A stretch of 64,000 nucleotides of DNA from Trichormus sp. NMC-1. Its GTDB lineage: Bacteria > Cyanobacteriota > Cyanobacteriia > Cyanobacteriales > Nostocaceae. Shown here in pieces: positions 54,814 to 63,812 of the stretch; the stretch's first letter is position 1, and each line of letters opens with the position of its first letter. The notes under the pieces were generated by a model. That model was not told where the DNA came from, searched no databases, and saw only the letters and a program-made list of their open reading frames with translations. The position numbers and the translations under genes are program-made. The stretch spans positions 32,863 to 96,862 of the forward strand of contig NZ_LZQD01000009.1 of the NCBI RefSeq assembly GCF_001858025.1, read 5' to 3'.

Positions 54814-55220
54814 TAGGAAATTTAAACCAACAATCGGGTATCAAGGGGTTTTTACTCCTGTACGGGTAAAGCAAAAGCTCATTGGTGTCAACTTAACGTG
54901 AAAGACTTGTAATGACGTTATATCCAACTTACTCAATGACCAATCAATCCAGCAAGAAGAACCCCACCCCCGTTTTACTAACGTAAAACTTCCCCTCCCC
55001 TCAAGAGGGGAGGGGACTAAGGGGTGGGGTAGAACGGCTGTGGGAAAACGGTTTGAGCTTAAGTTGATACTCATGTTGCTCTCGCTACTAAACCCCTACT
55101 GACTTCTAACTCCTGAATTCTGCTGTAAGTGATCTTTTTTTGAGTTAGGTTTATTCTTTAACTCTCTCTGAGAACTGATAACTGATAATTGATTCAAGTA
55201 TCCACTGGAGAGAAAAGTTT
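54588..55220. other. Repeat-filled intergenic region before ccsB
   Basis: Holds a G-rich string (54635-54690), a CCCCTCCCC..GGGGAGGGG palindrome near 54993-55016, opposed GTGTCAACTTAA and TTAAGTTGATAC segments near 54884 and 55059 that could be the ends of a small inverted-repeat element, and an ACTCCTGAATTCTGCTGTA string also seen near 59975. A GGAGAGAAA ribosome-binding site lies before the ccsB ATG. No gene. Confidence 0.6.
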
Positions 55221-56264
55221 ATGAATCTGGTTGTACTCCAGAACTGGCTAGATAATGCGTCCTTTGCCATCTTATTCTGCACCATGTTGGTGTATTGGGT
55301 GGGGGCGGCTTTTCCGAGTTTATCGGTGACTGCGGCTTTGGGGACAGCTGGAATGGCGATCGCTAATTTGTGTATTGCTACCCTATTAGGAGCAAGATGG
55401 ATAGAAGCTGGTTATTTTCCTCTTAGTAATCTTTACGAGTCTCTATTTTTCTTAACTTGGGGAATTACCGCTGTTCATTTAATTGCAGAAAATAACAGCC
55501 GTAGTCGTTTGGTTGGGGTTGTCACTGCACCTGTCGCCATGGGAATTGCGGCTTTTGCTACTTTGACACTACCATCAACAATGCAGGTGTCAGAGCCTTT
55601 AGTTCCTGCTTTAAAGTCGAATTGGCTGATGATGCACGTCAGTGTGATGATGTTGAGTTATTCGGCTTTGATGGTGGGAGCGTTGTTAGCGATCGCATTT
55701 TTAATTGTGACTCGCGGACAAAATATCCAATTACAAGGTAGTTCTGTTGGTAATGGTGGTTATCGCAGCAACGGTTACAAACTGCTCAAAGCTGGAGAAT
55801 TAGTTACTCAACCGCCAACACCTCCATCGGAAAACAATGGCTTTTCTCGTTATGAAAGCAACAACAATGGTAATGGTACTGCTGTTTTGGATGCAGTAAC
55901 AACTACTCCCATTTCCACGGCTGAAATTCTTTCACCTCAACGCCTGACTTTAGCGGAAACCCTAGACAATATCAGTTATCGCATTATCGGTTTGGGATTT
56001 CCCCTACTCACAATCGGTATTATTGCTGGTGGTGTTTGGGCTAATGAAGCATGGGGTTCTTACTGGAGTTGGGACCCAAAAGAAACTTGGGCGTTAATCA
56101 CTTGGTTAGTTTTCGCCGCTTATCTGCATTCTAGAATCACTCGCGGTTGGCAAGGACGCAAACCAGCAATTTTAGCCGCTACTGGCTTTGTTGTTGTTTG
56201 GATTTGCTATCTCGGTGTAAATCTTTTGGGTAAGGGTTTACATTCTTACGGTTGGTTTTTCTAG
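55221..56264 (+). CDS. ccsB: Cytochrome c biogenesis protein CcsA/CcsB (ResC/Ycf5-type)
   Basis: 347 residues with about eight membrane helices. The heme-handling WWD motif is [17 protein letters not shown], with conserved His residues in [12 protein letters not shown] and AAYLHSR. A variable loop of about 65 residues (after the sixth helix, [11 protein letters not shown] to ILSPQRL) is Asn/Ser/Thr-rich. This is the system II heme export/ligation factor called CcsA in plants and CcsB by some annotation systems. Needed for c-type cytochromes of photosynthesis and respiration. Confidence 0.92.
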   Translation: MNLVVLQNWLDNASFAILFCTMLVYWVGAAFPSLSVTAALGTAGMAIANLCIATLLGARWIEAGYFPLSNLYESLFFLTWGITAVHLIAENNSRSRLVGVVTAPVAMGIAAFATLTLPSTMQVSEPLVPALKSNWLMMHVSVMMLSYSALMVGALLAIAFLIVTRGQNIQLQGSSVGNGGYRSNGYKLLKAGELVTQPPTPPSENNGFSRYESNNNGNGTAVLDAVTTTPISTAEILSPQRLTLAETLDNISYRIIGLGFPLLTIGIIAGGVWANEAWGSYWSWDPKETWALITWLVFAAYLHSRITRGWQGRKPAILAATGFVVVWICYLGVNLLGKGLHSYGWFF

Positions 56265-56345
56265 AACCTCACCCTCTGACTCCCTCTCCACAGAGAGGGG
56301 GAAAATAAAAACTTAAAAATTCCGACAAACTTACCAAATCTTACT

Positions 56346-56750
56346 CTAAGGCTTTTGAGTAGCGATCGCTAATTTTGCACCTTTCACCTGACGCACTTTA
56401 TCCATCACCGCTATCACATTCCCATGTTCAACTTGAGCATCCGCATTAATTATTACGATAGATTCTGAATCTGTACCCATTAAATTACGTATTTCCTCAG
56501 CTAAAGCATCAACTGTAGTCGGCTTTTTGTTCAGGCTGACGAGTCCAGATGATTCTACCGTCACAGTAATTCTAGTAGGAATTTGGGATTGCCGTGATGT
56601 CGCCGCCTTTGGCAAATTTACAGGTAAACCTTCTTGTCGGGTTAAAAATAGCGTTGACATGATAAAAAAAGTCAAAATCGCAAATATCACATCAATCATG
56701 GGGACGATGTTGATCTGTGCTGGAATATCTGGTTCATCTGGTAGGCGCAT
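56346..56750 (-). CDS. exbD: ExbD/TolR family biopolymer transport protein
   Basis: 134 residues. One N-terminal membrane helix with the functional Asp (INIVPMIDVIFAILTFFIMS) and a periplasmic domain with the family pattern (VDALAEEIRNLM, IVINADAQVEHGNVIAVMDKV). It forms a proton-driven motor with ExbB for TonB-type uptake or TolQR. exbB is not seen in the window. Convergent to ccsB. Confidence 0.92.
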   Translation of the reverse strand: MRLPDEPDIPAQINIVPMIDVIFAILTFFIMSTLFLTRQEGLPVNLPKAATSRQSQIPTRITVTVESSGLVSLNKKPTTVDALAEEIRNLMGTDSESIVIINADAQVEHGNVIAVMDKVRQVKGAKLAIATQKP

Positions 56751-56933
56751 AGGTTTTCTCTCCTCCTTGTTCGTAGCGACAGCCGTATAGTAATTTTAGC
56801 TGTCCGCTATATTCTTGACAGATAGCAAAAATGATCGCCACAAACAAACACCAGCAAAACCAAACGCTGAAAGGATGAGAAGCTTTCATCTCTGGCTGAA
56901 AAGACACCAAAATCTCAAAACTTTTTGGGTTTT

Positions 56934-57005
56934 TATAGCCGTAGACAGGGTGGTTAGGACATCAATTGATAATGAAACTCTTACTACAAAAGGGTTTTAC
57001 TCCTG
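56934..57005. repeat. Dispersed repeat, second copy of 6028-6107
   Basis: TATAGCCGTAGACAGGGTGG through GGGTTTTACTCCTG, with a few substitutions against 6028-6107. It ends exactly where the 472-bp duplicate begins, suggesting repeat-mediated joining. Confidence 0.8.
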
Positions 57006-57477
57006 CCTAATAATTCTTTAGCTAGTAATCTCTCTTTTCAACAAACAGTCCCCACAGAACTGAATCCACCCAATGGTCAATTTTTCTTGGATGTGGATAG
57101 GACTGTTAAAAGTTTTACTCTCAATTCTTTGTTTCCCAATCAACAGAAATTTCTCGCAGCGACACGGAATATTGGTGTAACAACTGCGGTTGATGATAGT
57201 CGTAGTCGGCGCTATGACATTTTTTTAGAACTTAAGAAAGTCGGTCAATAGGAACTGGGGAGTTATATTCTTTCCGGTTAAATACTGATCATTGGGGCTG
57301 ACGCGGGGACGCGGGGACGCGGAGATGGGGAGATGGGGAGAAAGGGGGAGGGGTGGAGTTTTTTTGAATAGCAATTAGCGGGACTTGATATCACCCAATT
57401 AGCAATGACCAAAACTAGATAGGATCAGAATAGTCGGAATTAAATCAGTGATACAGCAGATTGCAGGTTGCAGGAAG
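57006..57477 (+). pseudogene. Duplicated 3' fragment of the DUF3352 gene
   Basis: A copy of 54342-54813: the last 82 codons (LNPPNGQFFLDVDRTVKSFT onward), stop and downstream G-rich spacer. It lacks a start and N-terminus. It lies between exbD and psbN. Confidence 0.93.
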
Positions 57478-57519
57478 GTTTTGATTCCAGGGTTTTCAGC
57501 CTAATTTCGGATAAGTTGA

Positions 57520-57657
57520 TTAATCTTCGTGGTCTTCAAAAGGATCGTCTAACTGAGTGCTAGGAGGCCCAAAAGATGTGTAAATTGCCATACTAGTAAT
57601 GGCAACTAGGATTGCACAGAAAGAAACGCCAAGCACTAAACCGGGTTCTAAGTCCAT
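57520..57657 (-). CDS. psbN: PsbN, photosystem II assembly factor
   Basis: 45 residues: MDLEPGLVLGVSFCAILVAI, single membrane helix, then SFGPPSTQLDDPFEDHED. The FGPPS-x-x-L-x-DPFE-x-HED tail is the PsbN signature. PsbN is needed for photosystem II repair and assembly rather than being a subunit. Divergent to psbH, as in most cyanobacteria and plastids. Confidence 0.96.
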   Translation of the reverse strand: MDLEPGLVLGVSFCAILVAITSMAIYTSFGPPSTQLDDPFEDHED

Positions 57658-57890
57658 AAATTTAGGTTTATATTATGAGAACGATGTTTATAGAATATTA
57701 CAAAATTTAACATAAATACCACCCATACATTCACTCAACCCAGACAAACCACCCTACCCTCATAGTGGTATTATGGTCATAGTCAGAATAATCCCATCTG
57801 TAAGGTAAACATCCTGCTGAAATATTGCAGAACCCTACAGTGGGCAATAAGAAAATTAAAAAAGTTTTGGCAATTGATCTTAGGTAAACT

Positions 57891-58094
57891 ATGGCACAAC
57901 GGACTAAGTTGGGAGATATCCTCAGACCCTTAAATGCTGAGTATGGTAAAGTATCTCCAGGTTGGGGAACGACACCTTTAATGGGTGTTTTTATGGCTTT
58001 ATTTTTGGTGTTTTTGTTAATTATTCTGCAAGTTTACAATAAATCTCTGTTGATTCAGGATGTACTTGTTGATTGGCGCAGTTTAGGCGGCTAA
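57891..58094 (+). CDS. psbH: Photosystem II protein PsbH
   Basis: 67 residues: [20 protein letters not shown], then [20 protein letters not shown] with one membrane helix and the lumenal end [11 protein letters not shown]. Small core subunit involved in quinone binding and assembly. The 233-base spacer to psbN carries the two divergent promoters. Followed by a terminator. Confidence 0.97.
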   Translation: MAQRTKLGDILRPLNAEYGKVSPGWGTTPLMGVFMALFLVFLLIILQVYNKSLLIQDVLVDWRSLGG

Positions 58095-58135
58095 TTGCCA
58101 TTAAAACATCAAGCTTGGATAACAAGTTACCATAG

Positions 58136-58157
58136 ACCCGGCTTGTCCGGGTTTTTT
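58136..58157 (+). terminator. psbH terminator
   Basis: ACCCGG-CTTGT-CCGGGT stem-loop followed by TTTTTT. Confidence 0.85.
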
Positions 58158-58194
58158 GCTCTTTGGGTAATGATTGTTAATCAACAACAGTTAT

Positions 58195-58226
58195 AGCAGG
58201 TGACAGGGTACAGGTGACAGGTGACA
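58195..58226 (+). repeat. AGGTGAC heptamer traces
   Basis: About three degenerate units of AGGTGAC(A) in the psbH-tatA spacer. A trace is also at 19363-19379. Confidence 0.55.
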
Positions 58227-58387
58227 GTCCAGGAATACACAGATTTTTATTTTTTGGCAAAATGTATAATTACTGGACTTTAGACTAAAAGCACAAAGTG
58301 ACTCAGGGAAGCTGAGTTGAAAAACTATTGATTAGACTAAATATGGTGAGGTTGGACTGCTGTTGGAGAATCTAAAGGAGAAAAATC

Positions 58388-58660
58388 ATGAACATCTTTG
58401 GTATTGGTCTGCCAGAAATGGGTTTAATTATGGTAGTGGCACTGTTAATCTTTGGCCCTAAGAAGCTACCAGAAATTGGTCGTAGTTTAGGTAAAACTAT
58501 TCGCAGTTTCCAAGAAGCTTCCAATGAATTTCAAACTGAGTTTAAACGTGAAGCTGAACAATTGGAAGAATCTGTCAAAACTACTGCTGAACTGGAACCG
58601 AAGAAAATTGAATCAGCCAAATTGCAGCAGGATACTGCTGGTTCTTCTCCCACCAGTTAG
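58388..58660 (+). CDS. tatA: Twin-arginine translocase subunit TatA/E
   Basis: 90 residues. IGLPEMGLIMVVALLIFGPKKLPEIGRSLG is split here as GLPEMGLIMVVALLIFGPKK and LPEIGRSLGKTIRSFQEA: one membrane helix, the FGPKKLPEIGR hinge and an amphipathic helix. Exports folded proteins across thylakoid and plasma membranes. Strong AAGGAG ribosome-binding site. The pth start follows 5 bases after the stop, so the two are likely co-transcribed. Confidence 0.95.
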   Translation: MNIFGIGLPEMGLIMVVALLIFGPKKLPEIGRSLGKTIRSFQEASNEFQTEFKREAEQLEESVKTTAELEPKKIESAKLQQDTAGSSPTS

Positions 58661-58665
58661 AAAAA

Positions 58666-59310
58666 ATGACAGAAGTTCTTACCCAACCAGCTTTGGTAAT
58701 TCCCCAGCTAATTGTCGGGTTGGGGAATCCAGAGCCTAAATATGACCAAACTCGCCATAATATTGGCTTTGCAGCTTTAGATGCTCTTTCCCGTGCTTGG
58801 CAAATTCCCCTAGGGGAAAATCGCAAATTTCAAGGACAGTTTGGTGAAGGTACTGCACGGGGTGGCGGTAAAATTCGTCTGCTGAAGCCGCTAACTTATA
58901 TGAATCGTTCCGGACAGTCTATTCAAGCGGTGACAAGTTGGTATAAATTACAGCCTGAGTCAGTGCTGGTAATTTATGATGATATGGATTTACCTTTGGG
59001 AAAGACTCGTCTGCGCTTGTCTGGTTCTGCGGGGGGACATAATGGGATGAAAAGCACTATCTCCCATTTAAGTAGCCAAAACTTCCCCCGGTTGCGAATC
59101 GGTATTGGTAAACCCAAGGGTGTAGCTAATGATGATAATTCTGAGACGGTTTCCCATGTGTTAGGGCGATTTTCTGCTACGGAAACTAAATTAATGTCTC
59201 TGGTGCTGGACTTTGTGGTTGAGTGTGTTGAACTTAGCCTTAAGCAGGGTGTAGAAAAGGCTATGAATCGTTGTAATAGCAGTACTAGTGATATTAATCC
59301 AGGTGGCTAG
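58666..59310 (+). CDS. pth: Peptidyl-tRNA hydrolase
   Basis: 214 residues. LIVGLGNPEPKYDQTRHNIG (catalytic His in TRHNIGF), KPLTYMNRSGQ, VIYDDMDLPLGKTRLR and GSAGGHNGMKS are Pth signatures. It releases stalled peptidyl-tRNAs. The C-terminus after about residue 195 (MNRCNSSTSDINPGG) is unconserved-looking. The TAG stop lies in the end of the CTAG-flanked element at 59307, as for ftsY. Confidence 0.96.
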   Translation: MTEVLTQPALVIPQLIVGLGNPEPKYDQTRHNIGFAALDALSRAWQIPLGENRKFQGQFGEGTARGGGKIRLLKPLTYMNRSGQSIQAVTSWYKLQPESVLVIYDDMDLPLGKTRLRLSGSAGGHNGMKSTISHLSSQNFPRLRIGIGKPKGVANDDNSETVSHVLGRFSATETKLMSLVLDFVVECVELSLKQGVEKAMNRCNSSTSDINPGG

Positions 59311-59418
59311 TACCGCTTTCTCGGAATTAAAAATTAACAATTAAAAATTAAAAAAGCAGATGATACAAGCTTTTTAGTAATTTTTAATGGTTGGTTGATT
59401 TACGCCGTTGTGTACTAG
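59307..59418 (+). mobile_element. CTAG-ended MITE-like element, copy 4 (AATTAAA heptamers)
   Basis: CTAGTACCGCTTTCTCGG, AATTAAA-type heptamers (four), AAAAAAGCAGATGATACAAG, TTTTTAATGGTTGGTTGATT and TACGCCGTTGTGTACTAG. 112 bp. Starts at the pth stop codon. Confidence 0.75.
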
Positions 59419-59516
59419 TTATCTGGTTGAGGCTGGTAATGGGTAATTGGTGATTGGTAAACTTCCTCTTGTCACCTCTCACCTACTATCACACCAGTAC
59501 CAAGCCGAATGGATAT

Positions 59517-59693
59517 TTAAAAACGAAGTTTGCGTCTAGCTGAGACTGCCTTACGTTTGCGTTTTTCGTGGGGAGTTTCAAAGTGCTTATGATACTTTAC
59601 ATCGGCCAATATACCAGCTTTGGAGACTTGGCGTTTAAACCGACGGAGGGCTGAATCTATACCTTCGTTTTCTCCTAAAACCACCTGGGTCAT
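59517..59693 (-). CDS. rpsU: 30S ribosomal protein S21
   Basis: 58 residues: [40 protein letters not shown], basic tail [14 protein letters not shown]. Typical S21, involved in translation initiation. Stands alone, convergent with pth. Confidence 0.95.
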   Translation of the reverse strand: MTQVVLGENEGIDSALRRFKRQVSKAGILADVKYHKHFETPHEKRKRKAVSARRKLRF

Positions 59694-60155
59694 TCTCAGT
59701 TTATCCTCAATTTCTCAATAATTTCCATTTTAATATTAGCCTCAAACTTAGCAAAGTCCTCCAGTCTAGAGCGGGTTTGAGACAAGCTTGAGATTGGAGA
59801 TTTTAGATATTCAATTGGGCTTACAGCAGATTGCAGATCAATGAGGCTTCGCCATGAGCGTCAGCCAACAGTATCCGTGGCGTAGCCATACGGTACAGAA
59901 TCAAAATTGAAACCTAGACACATTCACCAGTTTTACTCCTGACTCCTGTACGGGCGTATTGCAATACGCCCCTACTGACTCCTGAATTCTGCTGTATTGT
60001 GTTTAATCTAATTTATTATTCACCTCTTCCCGGTCTAAAGACACGGAAATTCTCAACTGATGATACGTGGTAGGCTGAAGCGATACCACTAAGGGCAAGG
60101 CACACATTACGTAAGCATCCAAAGCAGAGAAATTTTAAGAAATAAATAAATTTGA
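59694..60155. other. Intergenic region with dispersed repeats
   Basis: Contains the perfect palindrome GGGCGTATTGCAATACGCCC (about 59953-59972) inside a TTTTACTCCTGACTCCTG..GAATTCTGCTGTA repeat that also appears in part near 6098, 26036, 54849 and 55110. No gene. Confidence 0.65.
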
Positions 60156-60199
60156 GTTAACCTGTTGCAGTAACTTTTCTTAACTAAAGCATAGTTAAG
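60156..60199 (+). promoter_or_regulatory. Candidate Pho box upstream of the phosphatase
   Basis: GTTAACCT (60156-60163), a weak AGTAACTT (60169-60176), and CTTAACTA (60179-60186), near the 11-base spacing of cyanobacterial PhoB (SphR) sites. CTTAACTA also pairs with TAGTTAAG (60192-60199) as an inverted repeat. Fits phosphate regulation of the downstream gene but is by-eye only. Confidence 0.4.
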
Positions 60200-60243
60200 T
60201 GAGAATGACTTCCAAACACTGAACTGATTAATTCAGAGGTTTT

Positions 60244-63200
60244 ATGACCACAGGTAATCATGTCATTTTCATGCACCCAGATGGAACTAGTCCATCTCAC
60301 TTCGCCTTTGCAAGATTTGTAGATAAGGGTCCCGACGGACGTTTGAATTGGGATAAAATGTCCAATGCTGGTGTTTACCTGGGTCACATGGAAGACCAAC
60401 TGGGTGGAACATCCAACGGTGGTGCTGTCACCCATGCAACAGGTGCTAAGGTTTATGCTGAGTCTTTTGGTTATGAAGCCGAGAATGCTCCTATAGTTTC
60501 CCTCAATGGTAGCAACCAAACGATCGTAGAATCGGCGATCGCAGCTAACAAAGTAACCGCCTTAGTTCAATCTGGGGCTATTTTTGAACCTGGTACAGCC
60601 GCCTTTGTAGCCAAAACAGAAGAAATTGTTAACGCTGATGGAAGTCGCATTGTACCTCGCGCCCAAGCTGCGGAAATTGCCAAACAGGTAATCATGTCAG
60701 GTGTTGACTTCATCATGGGTGGTGGTGAACTCAACCTTTTACCTGTTGGTACTGCTGGTTTCCACGGTACTGCTGCTCAACTAGATGCTCTGAGTACCAA
60801 CTCCCTAGTACGCCCTACAGAAAACCTGATTACACTAGCTCAAAGTTTAGGTTACACAGTTGTTTACAACGAAGAACAACTCACAGCTTTACTTGATTTA
60901 GCTACACCCCCAACAAAAGTATTGGGTGTATTTGCACCTATCCATACTTTTAACGATCGCCCTGAAGAAGTTTTAGCAGCGAATAACTTACCATTGTATC
61001 GGGAAACAGCGCCCACCATTGCCGAGATGTTGGATGTCACCCAGAAGTTAATGGAAATGCACCCTAACTTTGACAATGGTTCTATTGCCATTGTGGAAGA
61101 AGAAGGGACAGACAACTTCGGCAACAATAACAACACTCCTGGTACTTTAGAAGGCTTGCGTCGTACAGATGCAGCCATTGGGGTAGCAATGGACTTCATT
61201 GAGAAGTATCCTAATACTTTAATGGTGACTGCTGCCGATAGTGATGCTGGTGGTTTACAAGTAGTAGATCCCCGCACTCCTGGAGTAAATCTAGGCAACA
61301 TCAACAATAACCCCACCACAGAAAACCGGAACGTACCACTAGACGGTCAAACAGGAGCTAACACCTTACCTTATGTTTCTGCTCCAGATGCTAGTGGTGA
61401 TGTGTTTGGTTTTGGTATTGGTTGGGCGGGTACACCAGATTTTAGTGGTTCTATAGTTTCTAAAGCTCATGGTCTAAATGCAGACAAATTACCTGCAACC
61501 TTAGACAATACCAAAATTTATGAGTTGATGTATGAGACTCTATTTGATGTTGAGTTACCATCTCGTAACCCTGAACCAACACCAGCACCTCAAGCCACCA
61601 AGTCAACTGGGAATGTGATTTTTATCCATCCAGATGGTGCAAGTCCTTCTCACTACATGGCAGCCCGCAATATTGATCTTGGCCCTGATGGTAGGTTGAA
61701 TTGGGACAAGATGTCCAATGCAGGTGTGTACTTGGGACACATGGAAAACCAGTTAACTGGTACTTCCAATGCAGGGGCTGTAACCCACGCCACCGGTGTG
61801 AAGGTATTTAACGAGTCCTTTGGCTTGAATGAAGACCAATCTATCGTTACTCCTGCTTCTGGTAAAGTTGGCTACACAATTTTAGAAGAGGCGATCGCTG
61901 CTGGTAAAGCAACCGCCCTCATTCAATCAGGTCATATTGGTGAACCTGGAACAGCCGCTTTTGCTGCTGCCACCACTAACCGCGTTGGGAACACCATCCG
62001 CGCCCGTGATAAAACCGCCGAAATTGCCGAACAGGTGATTCGTTCTGGCACTCAGATCATTATGGCAGGGGGCGAAGTTTACCTATTACCCAAAGGTACT
62101 ACTGGTTTCCACGTTACCGCCCAAATTGATGCGGCTTTCAGTGATGCCGAAGATCGTCCTACCACTAACCTGATTGATTTAGCAAAATCTTTGGGTTACA
62201 GCGTGGTTTACACGGAAGAGCAAATGAATGCTGCTGTAGCAACTGCTACCGCTTCCACCAAGTTGCTGGGAGTCTTTGCTGCTAATCACACCTTTGACGA
62301 TCGCAGAGAAGAAGTACTAGGACTGAATAGTTCTGATCCTCTCCCCCTATATGTAGCTACTGCGCCCACAGTGGCCGAGATGCTAGATGCGTCTTTGAAA
62401 ATTCTCAGCCAAGACCCCGATGGCTTCTTTGTGGTATTGGAAGAAGAAGGTAGTGACAACTTTGGTAATAACAACAATGCGGTCGGTACTATAGAAGGTG
62501 TACGTCGGGCTGATGCAGCGATCGGTGTAGCAATGGATTATGTGAATAACCAAGATCCCAATACTTTGGTAATTACAGCCGCTGATAGTGATGCTGGTGG
62601 GATGCAGGTTTTCCAATTCGCGCCTTACACCCGTCCTTCTGGCAACTCTACATCTACTCCTGCACTGGCAGATACCGAGCCTAGTGCGCCATTTATCCGC
62701 GTTAATCCTACCACAACCAATACCAATCAGGTAGTTTTAGATGGTATCAATGGCAGTACAGGTACACCAGAAGCACCTTGGAGACCTTTCCCATCTGTAG
62801 ATAGCATAGATGGACCAATGGGTAACTTTGGTGTTGCTTGGGTAGGTACTCCCGATTTCCCTGGTAGTATTGTTTCTAAAGCCTATGGGATGAATGCGGA
62901 TCTATTACCCAGCACTCTGGACAATACTGAGATATACAAACTCATGTACCAAACTATGTTTGGGGTGACACCAGAAGAGGCCGCAGCACAACAAGAAACC
63001 CAATTGGTATCAGGAACTACTGCTGATGACAAATTAGTGGCTGGTGCTGCTAATACTGCCTTTGATGGTATCAATGATTCTGTGTTTACTGGTGCTGGTA
63101 ACGATGAGGTAGATGCTCAAACAGCGTCTTCTACCATTGCTGGACGTAACCGCATCAATACTGGTAGTGGTGCAGATACTATCTATGTGAACAAAGGCGA

Positions 63201-63618
63201 TAGCGCTTTTGGTGGCAGCGGTAATGACGTATTTGATGCTACCGATGCTCAAGGTGGTAATCGGATGTCTGGTGGTGCTGGTAATGATATCTTCTACCTG
63301 GGTAAAGATGATCGCGCTCTAGGTGGGGATGGTGATGATAAGTTCTATGTGCAGTTAGGTGGTGGTAACTTACTCTCTGGTGGTGCTGGTGCTGACCAAT
63401 TCTGGATCGCCACTGTTGAACTACCTGATGCTGCTAATACTATCCTTGACTTCCAAAAGGGTGTTGATGTGATCGGGGTTCTTGGTATTTCATCCAGCAG
63501 TTTGACTCTCAGTGTTGTAAGTGGTAATACTGAAATTGGACTGAATGGTCAAACAGTTGCTATTGTTAATGGCGTTACTGGTTTGAATGTCAATACCAAT
63601 TTTGTTTTTCAATCCTAA
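60244..63618 (+). CDS. Tandem double alkaline phosphatase with RTX-like C-terminus
   Basis: 1124 residues with two homologous alkaline phosphatase-superfamily domains, about 5-445 and 456-945 (both NVIF-x-HPDG-x-SPSH, then GPDGRLNWDKMSNAGVYLGH). Nucleophile Ser57 and Ser508 sit in GTSN(G/A)GAVTHATG, aligning with E. coli PhoA DSAASATAWSTG. Metal-site strings: EEEG(T/S)DNFGNNNN and TAADSDAGG. The last His of the usual site is kept in domain 1 (SKAHGLNAD) but is Tyr in domain 2 (SKAYGMNAD). Residues about 955-1090 hold RTX-like GGAGND repeats. No N-terminal Sec signal is seen, which together with the RTX tail suggests type I secretion. Likely a calcium-dependent secreted phosphatase. Confidence 0.85.
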   Translation: MTTGNHVIFMHPDGTSPSHFAFARFVDKGPDGRLNWDKMSNAGVYLGHMEDQLGGTSNGGAVTHATGAKVYAESFGYEAENAPIVSLNGSNQTIVESAIAANKVTALVQSGAIFEPGTAAFVAKTEEIVNADGSRIVPRAQAAEIAKQVIMSGVDFIMGGGELNLLPVGTAGFHGTAAQLDALSTNSLVRPTENLITLAQSLGYTVVYNEEQLTALLDLATPPTKVLGVFAPIHTFNDRPEEVLAANNLPLYRETAPTIAEMLDVTQKLMEMHPNFDNGSIAIVEEEGTDNFGNNNNTPGTLEGLRRTDAAIGVAMDFIEKYPNTLMVTAADSDAGGLQVVDPRTPGVNLGNINNNPTTENRNVPLDGQTGANTLPYVSAPDASGDVFGFGIGWAGTPDFSGSIVSKAHGLNADKLPATLDNTKIYELMYETLFDVELPSRNPEPTPAPQATKSTGNVIFIHPDGASPSHYMAARNIDLGPDGRLNWDKMSNAGVYLGHMENQLTGTSNAGAVTHATGVKVFNESFGLNEDQSIVTPASGKVGYTILEEAIAAGKATALIQSGHIGEPGTAAFAAATTNRVGNTIRARDKTAEIAEQVIRSGTQIIMAGGEVYLLPKGTTGFHVTAQIDAAFSDAEDRPTTNLIDLAKSLGYSVVYTEEQMNAAVATATASTKLLGVFAANHTFDDRREEVLGLNSSDPLPLYVATAPTVAEMLDASLKILSQDPDGFFVVLEEEGSDNFGNNNNAVGTIEGVRRADAAIGVAMDYVNNQDPNTLVITAADSDAGGMQVFQFAPYTRPSGNSTSTPALADTEPSAPFIRVNPTTTNTNQVVLDGINGSTGTPEAPWRPFPSVDSIDGPMGNFGVAWVGTPDFPGSIVSKAYGMNADLLPSTLDNTEIYKLMYQTMFGVTPEEAAAQQETQLVSGTTADDKLVAGAANTAFDGINDSVFTGAGNDEVDAQTASSTIAGRNRINTGSGADTIYVNKGDSAFGGSGNDVFDATDAQGGNRMSGGAGNDIFYLGKDDRALGGDGDDKFYVQLGGGNLLSGGAGADQFWIATVELPDAANTILDFQKGVDVIGVLGISSSSLTLSVVSGNTEIGLNGQTVAIVNGVTGLNVNTNFVFQS

Positions 63619-63812
63619 TTTCAACCTTTGATTTTCTTTCGTTAGTAGCTATTAACCAGGGAAGAAGATAAGAATTTCGGCGTTGCTGAATAAGGAGATG
63701 ATTGAGGCTAACGCGGAGACGCGGTGATTATATATTGATGCAGATTCTCAAATCATCCCGCAATTATGCAACGCGCCAGAATTTCTATATTTTCTTCTCC
63801 CTGGTTATTTTT
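63619..63812. other. Spacer between convergent genes
   Basis: Inverted repeat-like strings AACCAGGGAAGAAGA and TCTTCTCCCTGGTT (about 63653 and 63793) could form a large hairpin between the phosphatase and rsmI. A GCGGAGACGCGG string lies near 63711. Confidence 0.55.

Noticed and set aside
60864-61319. Minus-strand ORF of 151 codons within the phosphatase gene
   Set aside because: Antisense shadow; low-complexity composition and no family features.
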